A DNA stretch of 64,000 nt, taken from assembly GCF_014649835.1 (NCBI RefSeq), contig NZ_BMTU01000004.1, forward strand, positions 124,001-188,000. Direction: 5' to 3'. The notes under the pieces were generated by a model. The model saw only the letters and a list, made by a program, of their open reading frames with translations, ran no database searches and was not told where the DNA came from. Shown piece after piece: positions 8,364 through 16,895 of the stretch. Each line of letters opens with the position of its first letter. Position 1 is the first letter of the stretch. The stretch is from Streptomyces pilosus. Lineage in GTDB: Bacteria > Actinomycetota > Actinomycetes > Streptomycetales > Streptomycetaceae. Made by a program: the position numbers and the translations under genes.

Positions 8364-9088
8364 GTGGCCCTCCCCCGCGGCTCGGCGTCTCCGGTCCGGT
8401 GGCCGGTCCCGCCCCGGGCGGACGCCGCGGTGCTCAGGTCGCCGCCGCCCTCCGTGACGGGCACCGCCCGCTGCGGGGCCGGACCGGAGATCCGGGTGGC
8501 CGCGGGCGGTGTGCCGTCGCGGGCGCCGGGGCCGGAGGGGGGTGGCGTGAGGGGGGCACGGCCCCAGGGCGGGGTGTCGAGGACGAGGCGGACCGCTGCC
8601 GGGAGGTCCGGGGCGACGTGGGGGGCCGCGGCCGTCTCCTCGGGACGGGTCTGCGGGGTGGGGACGAGGATGCCGTGGGCGCCGGCCCGGCGGGCGGCCT
8701 CCATGTCGGCACCGATGTCGCCGATGACGACGCAGTCGGCCGGGGCCGCCCCGATCCGGCCCGCCGCCCAGAGCACCATGCCCGGCCGGGGTTTGCGGCA
8801 GGGGCAGCCGTCGTCGGGGCCGTGCGGACACAGGGCCCACACGTCGAACGGGCCGAGCAGTTCGTCGACGCGCCGGTTGACGCGGTGGGCGTCGGCCTCG
8901 GTGAGGAGCCCGCGGGCGATGCCGGACTGGTTGGTGACCACGCCGGTGCGGATGCCGCGGGCGCGCAGGGCGTCGAGCGCCGCGCGGGCGCCGTCGACGG
9001 GCCGGACGCGGGCGGGGTCGGCGTTGTAGGGGACGTCGTGGACCAGGGTGCCGTCGCGGTCGAAGAGGACCGCGTTCACCGGGCTCAC
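8360..9088 (-). CDS. HAD-IIIA phosphatase, heptose bisphosphatase (GmhB)-like
   Basis: The first ~170 of 242 residues are a HAD-IIIA hydrolase: FDRDGT (Asp10 nucleophile, Asp12 acid/base), GVVTNQSGIARG, the GmhB-type zinc loop CPHGPDDGCPCRKP and the GDIGADMEAARRAG metal motif. GmhB removes the C7 phosphate of D-glycero-manno-heptose 1,7-bisphosphate; imidazoleglycerol or other phosphates are alternatives. The last ~70 residues are a Pro/Thr/Gly-rich tail not needed by the family. The GTG start (VSPVNAVLF) overlaps the upstream GT2 stop. No isomerase, kinase or nucleotidyltransferase partners lie in this window, so the donor pathway must be completed elsewhere. Confidence 0.85.
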   Translation of the reverse strand: MSPVNAVLFDRDGTLVHDVPYNADPARVRPVDGARAALDALRARGIRTGVVTNQSGIARGLLTEADAHRVNRRVDELLGPFDVWALCPHGPDDGCPCRKPRPGMVLWAAGRIGAAPADCVVIGDIGADMEAARRAGAHGILVPTPQTRPEETAAAPHVAPDLPAAVRLVLDTPPWGRAPLTPPPSGPGARDGTPPAATRISGPAPQRAVPVTEGGGDLSTAASARGGTGHRTGDAEPRGRAT

Positions 9089-10089
9089 CGGGTCCCCGCC
9101 GGCCGGGCGGGGGTGCGGCGGTGGCGCCAGGCCCCGGCCAGCCGGTGCCAGGTCGCCGCGGGCGGTATGGCCACGCTGGTGGCCAGCACCGTGGTCACCT
9201 CGTCGGGGGTGCGCGGTCCCGGGCCGATGCGGGCGCGGGCGAACTCGGCGGTTCCCGCGGCCCAGCCGAGCGCGCAGACGGTGGCCGCCCGGCGGTGGCC
9301 GGTCGCGCCGAGCACGCAGGCGGCGGTGCCGGCGGCGGTGATCGCGGCGTGCCGGCGGATGCGGCCGCGCGGTGCGACCGCCTTGTCCCACCAGTCCGGT
9401 CCGTGCAGGCGGCACATCAGGGCGTCGTCGGCGTTGCCCCGCTGCTGCACCACCGACGCCCAGCGGGAGGCCGGGCGTACGGGGCGCAGGGTGGTGCGGT
9501 GGCCCCGGCGGATGCGCCAGCCCGTGTCGAGGAGGCGCAGCGCGAGGTCGGCGTCCTCGTGGAAGGGCCGGGCGAAGCGTTCGTCGAATCCGCCGGCCCG
9601 CTTCAGCGCCTCGGCGCGGTAGGCCATGTCGGCGGTGGTCCAGCGGGCCCGGGCGAGCCCGTCCTTGCCGCGTTCCCAGTCGGTGGGGCGGCGCCCGCCG
9701 GGCATCGGCACGGTGATGACGCCCTGGACGCCGGCGGTGTCGGGGGACGCCTCCGCGAGGTCCCGCACCAGTTCGGCGCACCAGCGCGGCCCGACCTGGA
9801 CGTCGTCGTGGAGGAACGCGACCCAGGGGGCGGTGACGGCGCGCAGCCCGCGGTTGCGCGCTGCGGCGGGCCCGCGGCCGTCGCCGGCCAGGACGGTGGT
9901 GCGCTCCCGCAGGTCGCCGAGGACGCCCAGCGCGTGACCCATCACGTCCGGGGAGGGCAGGGGTCCGGGCCGGTCGTCGACGAGGACGATCTCGTCGGGA
10001 CGCGGTCCGATCGCCGCGGCCAGCGCGGCGAGGCAGTCGGGGAGGGTGTCCCGCACCAGGGTGGGGATCACGACGGCGTACGACGTCAC
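9085..10089 (-). CDS. glycosyltransferase family 2 (first gene of glycan operon)
   Basis: A 334-residue GT2: SYAVVIPTLVRDTL, VLVDDRPGP, RNRGLRAV, metal site FLHDDVQVGPRW, and FHEDADLALRLLDTGW. The C-terminal ~80 residues contain two weakly hydrophobic helices rich in Ala that could sit on the membrane. The GTG start at 10089 is the operon's first start; six genes follow to 4614 with every junction a 4-nt overlap. Its promoter must lie in the 269-nt divergent region shared with the deacetylase gene. Confidence 0.88.
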   Translation of the reverse strand: MTSYAVVIPTLVRDTLPDCLAALAAAIGPRPDEIVLVDDRPGPLPSPDVMGHALGVLGDLRERTTVLAGDGRGPAAARNRGLRAVTAPWVAFLHDDVQVGPRWCAELVRDLAEASPDTAGVQGVITVPMPGGRRPTDWERGKDGLARARWTTADMAYRAEALKRAGGFDERFARPFHEDADLALRLLDTGWRIRRGHRTTLRPVRPASRWASVVQQRGNADDALMCRLHGPDWWDKAVAPRGRIRRHAAITAAGTAACVLGATGHRRAATVCALGWAAGTAEFARARIGPGPRTPDEVTTVLATSVAIPPAATWHRLAGAWRHRRTPARPAGTR

Positions 10090-10233
10090 GCGGACGCCCT
10101 CCCCCGGACTCTGGTACCAAGGCTGCGCATCGGGGCTGTGCTCCGTCCACGAGAGGCCTGCGGACTACCGGGACGCGAGTGCCGCATTCGCGGTTGTCTC
10201 AAACACTTGGACCCAGCTTGTCCCATTACGGAC

Positions 10234-10256
10234 GGAACCGTGGACTTTTCGGCGTC
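10234..10256 (+). promoter_or_regulatory. possible ECF-sigma promoter
   Basis: GGAAC at 10234-10238 and CGTC at 10253-10256 are 14 nt apart, resembling the GGAAC...CGTC pattern of envelope-stress ECF promoters in Streptomyces. It faces the deacetylase gene. Only a pattern match; spacing is slightly short. Confidence 0.25.
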
Positions 10257-10334
10257 GATTCAGGTCACCGCCGCCCGCTCGCGTGACGACTCTCACATCC
10301 ACCGCGTCACCCCACGGAGGGCACACGAAAGGGA

Positions 10335-10353
10335 CTATACATCTCACGTATAG
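10335..10353. promoter_or_regulatory. AT-rich inverted repeat, probable operator
   Basis: CTATAC and GTATAG form a perfect 6-bp inverted repeat with a 7-nt spacer (10335-10340 and 10348-10353), immediately before the deacetylase start. The right arm also reads GTATAGAC, fitting the GT-N-TA-N-AC consensus of HutC-type GntR regulators, and TGTACA follows at 10360-10365. The AT content stands out sharply from the surroundings. It may overlap the -10 region and control a near-leaderless transcript. Confidence 0.5.
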
Positions 10354-10373
10354 ACAAAATGTACAGTCCGGCC

Positions 10374-11150
10374 ATGCCTTTTCTGACCAGGAAGATGAGA
10401 AGACCGGCGGCCGCGTTCCGGGGGGCGTCGGCACTGGCCGCGGTCGCGGCGCTGACACTGCCGCTGAGCGGCTGCGCACGGCTGGAGACCACCGCTCCCA
10501 GCGCCGTCCGCACCACCGACGTCCAGGCCCGCTTCGGCACCGTCGACTGCCGTGAGGCCAAGTGCATCGCGCTCACCTTCGACGCCGGCCCCGGCGAGAA
10601 CTCCGCGCGGCTGCTGGACATCCTGAAGGACGAGCAGGTGCCGGCGACCTTCTTCCTCCTGGGCGAGCGGCACATCGACACCTACCCGGAGCTGGTGCGG
10701 CGGATGGCCGACGAGGGTCACGAGGTGGCCAGTCACACCTGGACCCACCGCATCCTGACGGAGCTGGAACCGGACGAGATACGCGAGGAACTCCAACGCA
10801 CCAACGAGGAGATAGAGCGCCTCACCGGCCGCCGCCCCACCCTGATGCGCCCGCCCCAGGGCCGTACGAACGACACCGTGCAGGCCATCAGCCGCGAACT
10901 GGGCCTGTCGGAGGTCCTGTGGAGCGTGACGGCCAAGGACTACCGGACCACCGACTCGGACCTGATCACCCGCCGTGTCCTCGCCCAGGCCTCGCGCGAC
11001 GGCATCATCCTGCTCCACGACATCTACGACGGGACCGTCCCCGCCGTGCCGGGCATCATCGACGCGCTGAAGAAGCGGGGCTACGTGTTCGTGACGGTGC
11101 CGCAGCTCCTCGCGCCGGGCCGGGCCGAGCCGGGGAAGGTGTACCGGTGA
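10374..11150 (+). CDS. polysaccharide deacetylase-family lipoprotein (NodB domain)
   Basis: A 258-residue protein: basic n-region, hydrophobic core and lipobox LSGC (Cys34), so it is an exported lipoprotein. The NodB domain follows: motif 1 reads TFDAGP (Thr68-Pro73), motif 2 SHTWTH (His121, His125), motif 3 RPPQG, motif 5 LLHD. In the canonical TFDDGP the first Asp is the catalytic base and the second binds metal; here the second is Ala71, while both His ligands remain. It may de-N-acetylate cell-wall or surface glycan, or bind it. ATG 10359 is an alternative start, but 10374 gives the better signal peptide. It diverges from the glycan operon. Confidence 0.85.
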   Translation: MPFLTRKMRRPAAAFRGASALAAVAALTLPLSGCARLETTAPSAVRTTDVQARFGTVDCREAKCIALTFDAGPGENSARLLDILKDEQVPATFFLLGERHIDTYPELVRRMADEGHEVASHTWTHRILTELEPDEIREELQRTNEEIERLTGRRPTLMRPPQGRTNDTVQAISRELGLSEVLWSVTAKDYRTTDSDLITRRVLAQASRDGIILLHDIYDGTVPAVPGIIDALKKRGYVFVTVPQLLAPGRAEPGKVYR

Positions 11151-11230
11151 CCCTCACGGGCCGCTGGGCCGTACGGGTGAGCCGTCCCGCGGGAGACCGC
11201 CGGGCGGCCGGGGTTTCCTAGGATTCTCCC

Positions 11231-11671
11231 GTGGCCACCTTCCAGCTTCAGCGCACGGCGCCCCTCCCCCTCGACGAGGCCTGGCGCAGGCTCACGACGT
11301 GGCCCCGCCACGGCGACGTGGTGCCGATGACCCGGGTCACGGTGACCACTCCCCCTCCCACCGGTGAGGGCACGCTCTTCGTCGCCCGCACGGGTCTGGG
11401 CCCGCTCTCCTTCGACGACCCGATGGAAGTGACGGTGTGGCGGCCGCCCGCGGGCGACTCGCCGGGGCTGTGCCGCCTGGAGAAGCGGGGCCGCCTCGTC
11501 ACCGGCTGGGCGGAGATCGAGGTGCGGCCGGGTCCCGGCGGCCGGGCGCGGGTGGTGTGGCGGGAGGACATCCGGGTCCGCTTCCTGCCCGCCTTCGGCG
11601 ACGCCGCCCTGGCCCGCGCCGGCCGCCACGTCTTCGGCCGCGCGGTGAACCGGCTGCTCCGGCGGGCGTGA
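11231..11671 (+). CDS. SRPBCC (START-like) family protein
   Basis: A 146-residue single-domain protein with the SRPBCC/polyketide-cyclase layout: ATFQLQRTAPLPLDEAWRRL opening strand and helix (first 20 shown), then WPRHGDVVPMTRVTV, GPLSFDDPMEVTVW, GWAEIEVRPG and a C-terminal long helix (ARAGRHVFGRAVNRLLRR). Such domains bind hydrophobic ligands or act as cyclases; no catalytic role can be assigned. The start is GTG at 11231. It stands alone and converges with the xanthine dehydrogenase operon. Confidence 0.75.
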   Translation: MATFQLQRTAPLPLDEAWRRLTTWPRHGDVVPMTRVTVTTPPPTGEGTLFVARTGLGPLSFDDPMEVTVWRPPAGDSPGLCRLEKRGRLVTGWAEIEVRPGPGGRARVVWREDIRVRFLPAFGDAALARAGRHVFGRAVNRLLRRA

Positions 11672-11684
11672 GCCGGGACGGCGG

Positions 11685-12833
11685 TCACGGCGCCACGGGC
11701 GGGTGTTTGGGCACGCCCGGGTCGTCGTGGTGGATCGGGGTGTGGGCGCCGGTGAGCGGGATCCCGCTGCCGCCCCGGCGGTCGGCGACGATCTCCGCGG
11801 CGATGGACAGGGCCGTCTCCTCCGGCGTGCGGGCGCCGAGGTCCAGGCCGATGGGCGATCTGAGACGGGCCAGCTCCCGCTCGGTGACGCCGGCCTCGCG
11901 CAGCCGGGCGCCGCGGTCCAGGTGGGTGCGGCGGGAGCCCATCGCGCCGACGTAGGCCACCGGCAGGCGCAGGGCGAGCTGCAGCAGCGGTACGTCGAAC
12001 TTGGCGTCGTGGGTCAGGACGCACAGGACCGTACGGGCGTCGACGGACGTGCGCTCCAGGTATGTGTGCGGCCACTCGACGACGATCTCGTCGGCCTCGG
12101 GGAAGCGGGCCCTGGTGGCGAACACGGGGCGCGCGTCGCACACGGTGACGTGGTGGCCGAGGAACTTGCCGGCCCGCACCAGCGCCGACGCGAAGTCGAT
12201 CGCACCGAAGACGATCATCCGGGGCGGGGGGACGGCGGACTCGACCAGAACGGTGAGCGGGGCCCCGCAGCGCGAGCCCCGCTCCCCGATCTCCAGGGTG
12301 CCGGTGCGGCCGGCGTCCAGGAGGGCGCCCGCCTCGGCGGCCACCGTGCGGTCCAGTTCCGGGTGGGCGCCGAAGCCGCCCCCGGACGAGCCGTCGGGGC
12401 ACACCGTGAGGGCGCGGCCCCTCAGCTCCGCCGGACCGCTCACGATCCGCGCCACCGCCACCGCCTCCCCCCGCGCCGCCGCGGCCAGGGCGGACGCCAG
12501 CACCGGGCGGGCGGGATCCGCCGCCCGCACCGGCATGACCAGGACGTCGACGACTCCGCCGCAGGTCAGGCCGACGGCGAAGGCGTCCTCGTCGCTGTAG
12601 CCGAAGCGTTCCAGGACGGGTTCGCCGTCCCTCAGGGCCTGCTCGCACAGGTCGTAGACCGCGCCCTCCACGCAGCCGCCGGAGACCGAGCCGACGGCCG
12701 TGCCGTCGGTGTCGACCGCGAGCGCGGCGCCCGGGGGGCGGGGCGCGCTGCCGCCGACCGCCACCACGGTGGCGACCGCGAAGTCACGGCCCTGCCCCAC
12801 CCACCGGTCCAGTTCCTCGGCGATGTCCAGCAT
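11685..12833 (-). CDS. xdhC: XdhC-family molybdenum cofactor chaperone
   Basis: A 382-residue protein with the two-domain XdhC layout: an N-terminal XdhC/CoxI domain (AVATVVAVGGSAPRPPGA, GSVSGGCVEGAV) and a C-terminal Rossmann domain (MIVFGAIDFASALVRAGKFL, VCDARPVFA, then VGAMGSRRTH). XdhC binds molybdopterin cofactor, helps its sulfuration and inserts it into xanthine dehydrogenase. ATG 12833 is preferred over an upstream ATG because GAGGAG sits 8 nt before it. It is the last gene of the xdh operon, 60 nt after the large subunit. Confidence 0.92.
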   Translation of the reverse strand: MLDIAEELDRWVGQGRDFAVATVVAVGGSAPRPPGAALAVDTDGTAVGSVSGGCVEGAVYDLCEQALRDGEPVLERFGYSDEDAFAVGLTCGGVVDVLVMPVRAADPARPVLASALAAAARGEAVAVARIVSGPAELRGRALTVCPDGSSGGGFGAHPELDRTVAAEAGALLDAGRTGTLEIGERGSRCGAPLTVLVESAVPPPRMIVFGAIDFASALVRAGKFLGHHVTVCDARPVFATRARFPEADEIVVEWPHTYLERTSVDARTVLCVLTHDAKFDVPLLQLALRLPVAYVGAMGSRRTHLDRGARLREAGVTERELARLRSPIGLDLGARTPEETALSIAAEIVADRRGGSGIPLTGAHTPIHHDDPGVPKHPPVAP

Positions 12834-12893
12834 GTCTCGGTCTCCTCGGCTCCGGTTGCACGGGGGAAGCACGACTGCCCGCCGGCGGCGCGG

Positions 12894-15278
12894 TCACCCC
12901 GTGCCCGTGAGATGTTCCGGGCGGACCGGGGTCCTGTCGAGTGCCAGGCCCGTGGCGTCGCGGATGGCCGCCAGGACCGCCGGGGTGGACGACAGGGTGG
13001 GTGCCTCGCCGACGCCGCGCAGGCCGTACGGGGCGTGGTCGTCGGCGAGTTCGAGCAGGTCGACGGGGATGGTCGGGGTGTCGAGGATGGTGGGGATCAG
13101 GTAGTCCGTGAAGGACGGGTTGCGCACCTTGGCGGTCCCCGAGTCGACGAGGATCTCCTCCATGACGGCCATGCCGAGGCCCTGGGTGGTGCCCCCCTGG
13201 ATCTGGCCGATCACGGACAGCGGGTTGAGCGCCTTGCCGACGTCCTGCGCGCAGGCCAGTTCGACGACCTTGACCAGACCCAGCTCGGTGTCGACCTCGA
13301 CGACGGCACGGTGCGCGGCGAAGGAGTACTGCACATGCCCGTTGCCCTGGCCGGTGCGCGGGTCGAAGGGCTCGGTCGGCCGGTGCCGCCACTCCTCCTC
13401 GACCTCCACGGCCTCCTCGCCGAGGACGTCCGCCAGGCCAGCGAGGACCTCGCCGCCGTCGGTGACGACCTTGCCGTCCTCCAGGAGCAGTTCGGCGGTC
13501 GCCCAGGCCGGGTGGTACGACCCGAACCGGCGCCGGCCGAGCTCCAGCACCCGCTCACGGACCAGCTCGCAGGCGTTCCTGACCGCGCCGCCGGTGACGT
13601 AGGTCTGCCGGGACGCCGAGGTCGAACCGGCCGAGCCCACGCGGGTGTCGGCGGGATGGATGGTCACCCGGGCGACGCCCAGTTCGGTACGCGCGATCTG
13701 CGCGTGGACGGTGATGCCGCCCTGGCCGACCTCCGCCATCGCGGTGTGCACGGTGGCGACCGGCTCACCGCCCACGACCTCCATGCGGACGCGGGCGGTG
13801 GAGTAGTCGTCGAAGCCCTCGGAGAAGCCGACGTTCTTGATGCCGACCGCGTAGCCGACACCCCGGACGACGCCCTCGCCGTGCGTGGTGTTGGACAGTC
13901 CGCCCGGGAGCTGGCGCACGTCGGCGCCCTCGCTGGACTCCCACTGGCGCTCCGGCGGCATGGGCATCGCCTTGACGCGCCGCAGCAGTTCGGCGACCGG
14001 CGCCGGGGAGTCGACGCGCTGCCCGGTGGGCAGGAGCGTGCCCTGCTCCATGGCGTTGAGCTGCCGGAACTCCACCGGGTCCATGCCGAGCCGGGCCGCC
14101 AGTCTGTCCATCTGCGCCTCGTAGGCGAAGCATGCCTGGACGGCGCCGAAGCCGCGCATGGCGCCGCAGGGCGGGTTGTTGGTGTAGAGGGCGACGGCCT
14201 CGATGTCGACGTCGTCGACGACGTACGGGCCGATGCCGAGCGAGGCCGCGTTGCCGACCACGGCCGGGGAGGCGGAGGCGTAGGCGCCGCCGTCGAGGAC
14301 GATGCGGCACCTGACGTGGGTGAGGCGGCCGTCCGCCGTGGCGCCGTGCTCGTAGCGCAGCCTGGCCGGGTGGCGGTGGACGTGGCCGAAGAAGGACTCG
14401 AACCGGTTGTAGACGATCTTGACGGGTTTGCCGGTGCGCAGGGCCAGCAGGCAGGCGTGGATCTGCATGGACAGGTCCTCGCGCCCGCCGAACGCGCCGC
14501 CGACGCCGGCCAGGGTCATCCGCACCCTGTCCTCGGGCAGGCCGAGCACGGGGGCGATCTGGCGCAGGTCGGAGTGGAGCCACTGGGTGGCGATGTAGAG
14601 GTGGACGCCGCCGTCCTCCTCGGGGACGGCGAGGCCGGACTCGGGGCCGAGGAAGGCCTGGTCCTGCATGCCGAAGGTGTACTCGCCCTCGACGATCACG
14701 TCGGCGCGGCGGCGGGCCTCCCCGACGTCGCCGCGCACGATGGGCTGGCGGTGGACGATGTTGGGGTGCGGGACGTGTCCCGCGTGGCCGTCGTCGCGGT
14801 TCTCGTGGACGAGGACCGCGCCGGGGGCGGTGGCGGTGGCCTCGTCGGTGACGACCGGGAGTTCGCGGTAGTCCACCTTGATCTTGGCGGCGGCGCGGCG
14901 CGCGGTCTCCGGGTGGTCGGCGGCGACGATCGCGACCGGTTCGCCGTGGTGGCGGACCTTGCCGTGCGCGAGGACCGGGGTGTCCCGGATCTCCAGGCCG
15001 TAGTGCCTCACGTCGGTGGGCAGGTCGTCGTAGGTCAGTACGGCGTACACACCGGGGGTGGCCAGGGCCTCGCCCGTGTCGATCGACAGGATCTCGGCGT
15101 GCGCGAAGGTGGAGCGGAGGATGTGCCCCCAGAGCATGTCCTCGTGCCACATGTCGGAGGAGTACGCGAACTCGCCGGTGACCTTGAGGGTGCCGTCCGG
15201 GCGGAGGGTGGACTCGCCGATGCCGCCCCTGGTCCCCGAGCCCTGCGTGAGCCTGGTGGGTACGCCGTTCGTGGGCAT
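12894..15278 (-). CDS. xanthine dehydrogenase, molybdopterin-binding subunit
   Basis: A 794-residue large subunit of the xanthine oxidase family. Visible landmarks: LKVTGEFAYSSDM at the N-terminus, GGAFGGRED and MRGFGAVQA in the Mo-cofactor pocket, GGTTQGLGMAVMEE, and the C-terminal GVGEAPT carrying the catalytic Glu. It hydroxylates purines (hypoxanthine, xanthine) at the Mo centre, passing electrons through the 2Fe-2S and FAD subunits encoded upstream. Length fits the split, three-subunit form. Only 2 nt separate it from the 2Fe-2S gene. Substrate cannot be fixed from sequence alone, but the divergent PucR gene supports purines. Confidence 0.92.
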   Translation of the reverse strand: MPTNGVPTRLTQGSGTRGGIGESTLRPDGTLKVTGEFAYSSDMWHEDMLWGHILRSTFAHAEILSIDTGEALATPGVYAVLTYDDLPTDVRHYGLEIRDTPVLAHGKVRHHGEPVAIVAADHPETARRAAAKIKVDYRELPVVTDEATATAPGAVLVHENRDDGHAGHVPHPNIVHRQPIVRGDVGEARRRADVIVEGEYTFGMQDQAFLGPESGLAVPEEDGGVHLYIATQWLHSDLRQIAPVLGLPEDRVRMTLAGVGGAFGGREDLSMQIHACLLALRTGKPVKIVYNRFESFFGHVHRHPARLRYEHGATADGRLTHVRCRIVLDGGAYASASPAVVGNAASLGIGPYVVDDVDIEAVALYTNNPPCGAMRGFGAVQACFAYEAQMDRLAARLGMDPVEFRQLNAMEQGTLLPTGQRVDSPAPVAELLRRVKAMPMPPERQWESSEGADVRQLPGGLSNTTHGEGVVRGVGYAVGIKNVGFSEGFDDYSTARVRMEVVGGEPVATVHTAMAEVGQGGITVHAQIARTELGVARVTIHPADTRVGSAGSTSASRQTYVTGGAVRNACELVRERVLELGRRRFGSYHPAWATAELLLEDGKVVTDGGEVLAGLADVLGEEAVEVEEEWRHRPTEPFDPRTGQGNGHVQYSFAAHRAVVEVDTELGLVKVVELACAQDVGKALNPLSVIGQIQGGTTQGLGMAVMEEILVDSGTAKVRNPSFTDYLIPTILDTPTIPVDLLELADDHAPYGLRGVGEAPTLSSTPAVLAAIRDATGLALDRTPVRPEHLTGTG

Positions 15279-15280
15279 GG

Positions 15281-15853
15281 TCAGACCCCCTCGGACCGGC
15301 GGGCGGCCGCGAGGCGGACCGCGTCCATGATCTTCTCGTATCCGGTGCAGCGGCACAGGTTGCCCGACAGCGCCTCGCGGATGTCCGCGTCGTCCGGGTC
15401 GGGGTTGCGCTCCAGCATCTCGTCGGCGGCGACCAGCAGCCCGGGGGTGCAGAAGCCGCACTGCACGGCTCCGGCGTCGATGAACGCCTGCTGGACGGGC
15501 GAGAGTCCGCCCCCTTCGCCGGTCCGCGAGTCGGAGCCGTGGGCCTGCCACTCCTGTGCCTCGTCCAGGGAGGTGCCGCGGGCGCCGGTGCCGCGGGAGC
15601 GCTGCCGGGCGAAGTCCGCCAGGCCCTCCACGGTGACGACGTCGCGGCCCTGGACCTGGCCGGCGGCGACGAGACACGCGCACACGGGCACGCCGTCGAG
15701 CCGCACGGTGCACGAGCCGCACTCGCCCTGCTCGCAGGCGTTCTTGGAACCGGGCAGGCCGAGCCGCTCGCGCAGCACGTACAGCAGGGACTCGCCCTCC
15801 CAGACGTCGTCGGCCTCCTGGCGGCGTCCGTTGACGGTGAAGTCGATGCGCAT
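15281..15853 (-). CDS. xanthine dehydrogenase, 2Fe-2S subunit
   Basis: A 190-residue electron-transfer subunit. The plant-ferredoxin-type cluster motif is CEQGECGSC with a later Cys (VPVCACLVA); the second cluster is CGFCTPG plus CRCTGY in the helical domain. Between the two domains lies an unusually long ~35-residue linker rich in Arg, Gly, Ser and Glu (RQRSRGTGARGTSLDEAQEW), longer than in most homologues. The start codon overlaps the FAD-subunit stop (TAATG), so the genes are coupled. Confidence 0.93.
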   Translation of the reverse strand: MRIDFTVNGRRQEADDVWEGESLLYVLRERLGLPGSKNACEQGECGSCTVRLDGVPVCACLVAAGQVQGRDVVTVEGLADFARQRSRGTGARGTSLDEAQEWQAHGSDSRTGEGGGLSPVQQAFIDAGAVQCGFCTPGLLVAADEMLERNPDPDDADIREALSGNLCRCTGYEKIMDAVRLAAARRSEGV

Positions 15854-16743
15854 TACGCGGCTCCCTCCGTGGTGCGGCGGGCGCCGCGGTACGACTCCCA
15901 GGTCCAGGTCAGGGTGCGGCGGGCCATGACGCCGACCGCGTGGCGGCGGTAGCCCGCGGTGCCGCGCACGTCGTCGATGGGGTTGCAGGCGGCGGCGCAC
16001 AGATCGGCGAACCGCTTGGCGAGCGACGGGGTGATGACCTTCCCGCTGTCCCAGAAGCCGCCCTCCTCCAGGGCCGCGTCCAGGAACTCCTCGGCGGCCC
16101 GCGCCCGGACCGGTGTCGGGGCGGCCGAACCGATCCCCGTGCGTACCGTCCGGGTCTCCGGGTGGAGGGCCAGCCCGAAGGCGCACACGGCGATCACCAT
16201 GGCGTTGCGGGTGCCGACCTTGGAGAACTGCTGCGGGCCGTCGGCCTTCCTGATGTGGACGGCGCGGATCAGCTCGTCGGGCGCCAGCGCGTTGCGCTTC
16301 ACGCCGGTGTAGAACGCGTCGATCGGGATGCGGCGCGACCCGCGCACCGACTCGGCCTCGACCTCGGCACCGGCCGCGAGCAGGGCCGGGTGGGCGTCAC
16401 CGGCCGGGGAGGCGGTGCCGAGGTTGCCGCCGACGCCGCCCCGGTTGCGGATCTGCGGGGAGGCGACGGTGTGCGCGGCGAGGGCGAGCCCCGGCAGTTC
16501 GGCACGGAGGTGCTCCATGATCCGGGAGTACGGGACGGAGGCGCCGAGCCGTACGCTGTCCGCGCCGACCTCCCATTCCTCGAGGTCGCGGATGCGGTTC
16601 AGGTCCATGAGGTACTCGGGCCGGCGGTGGTCGAAGTTGATCTCGACCATCACGTCGGTGCCGCCCGCGATCGGCACAGCGGCGGGGTGCTCGGCCTTCG
16701 CGGCGAGCGCCTCCTCCCAGCTGGCGGGGCGAAGGAAGTCCAT
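15853..16743 (-). CDS. xanthine dehydrogenase, FAD-binding subunit
   Basis: A 296-residue CoxM/XdhB-type flavoprotein: PIAGGTDVMVEINF is the FAD pyrophosphate loop, RNRGGVGGNLGTASPAGD the second FAD contact, and the C-terminus is the CO-dehydrogenase flavoprotein domain (MVIAVCAFGLAL, IGSAAPTPVRARAAEE). It takes electrons from the 2Fe-2S subunit and passes them to NAD+ or another acceptor. ATG 16743 (MDFLRPASW) is chosen because GAGGAA lies upstream and the extension before it is not conserved. It is the first gene of the xdh operon, divergent from pucR. Confidence 0.93.
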   Translation of the reverse strand: MDFLRPASWEEALAAKAEHPAAVPIAGGTDVMVEINFDHRRPEYLMDLNRIRDLEEWEVGADSVRLGASVPYSRIMEHLRAELPGLALAAHTVASPQIRNRGGVGGNLGTASPAGDAHPALLAAGAEVEAESVRGSRRIPIDAFYTGVKRNALAPDELIRAVHIRKADGPQQFSKVGTRNAMVIAVCAFGLALHPETRTVRTGIGSAAPTPVRARAAEEFLDAALEEGGFWDSGKVITPSLAKRFADLCAAACNPIDDVRGTAGYRRHAVGVMARRTLTWTWESYRGARRTTEGAA

Positions 16744-16895
16744 GACCGGCTCTTTTCCTCGTCTCGTGGGGCGTACAGATGGAGCCAATCCGTGTGCGGC
16801 GGTCCCGGCTCGTAGATGCGGTGTTCACGCTGCGTGGGCCCAGTACACCGCCGCGTGCTCCGCATGGGTCAGTCACGGAAACCATGAAGGAGTTG

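Noticed and set aside
11703..15929. A 1408-codon open frame on the plus strand opposite the xdh genes
   Set aside because: Antisense shadow of GC-rich coding DNA; the minus-strand genes show clear XDH motifs, and this frame has no domain.
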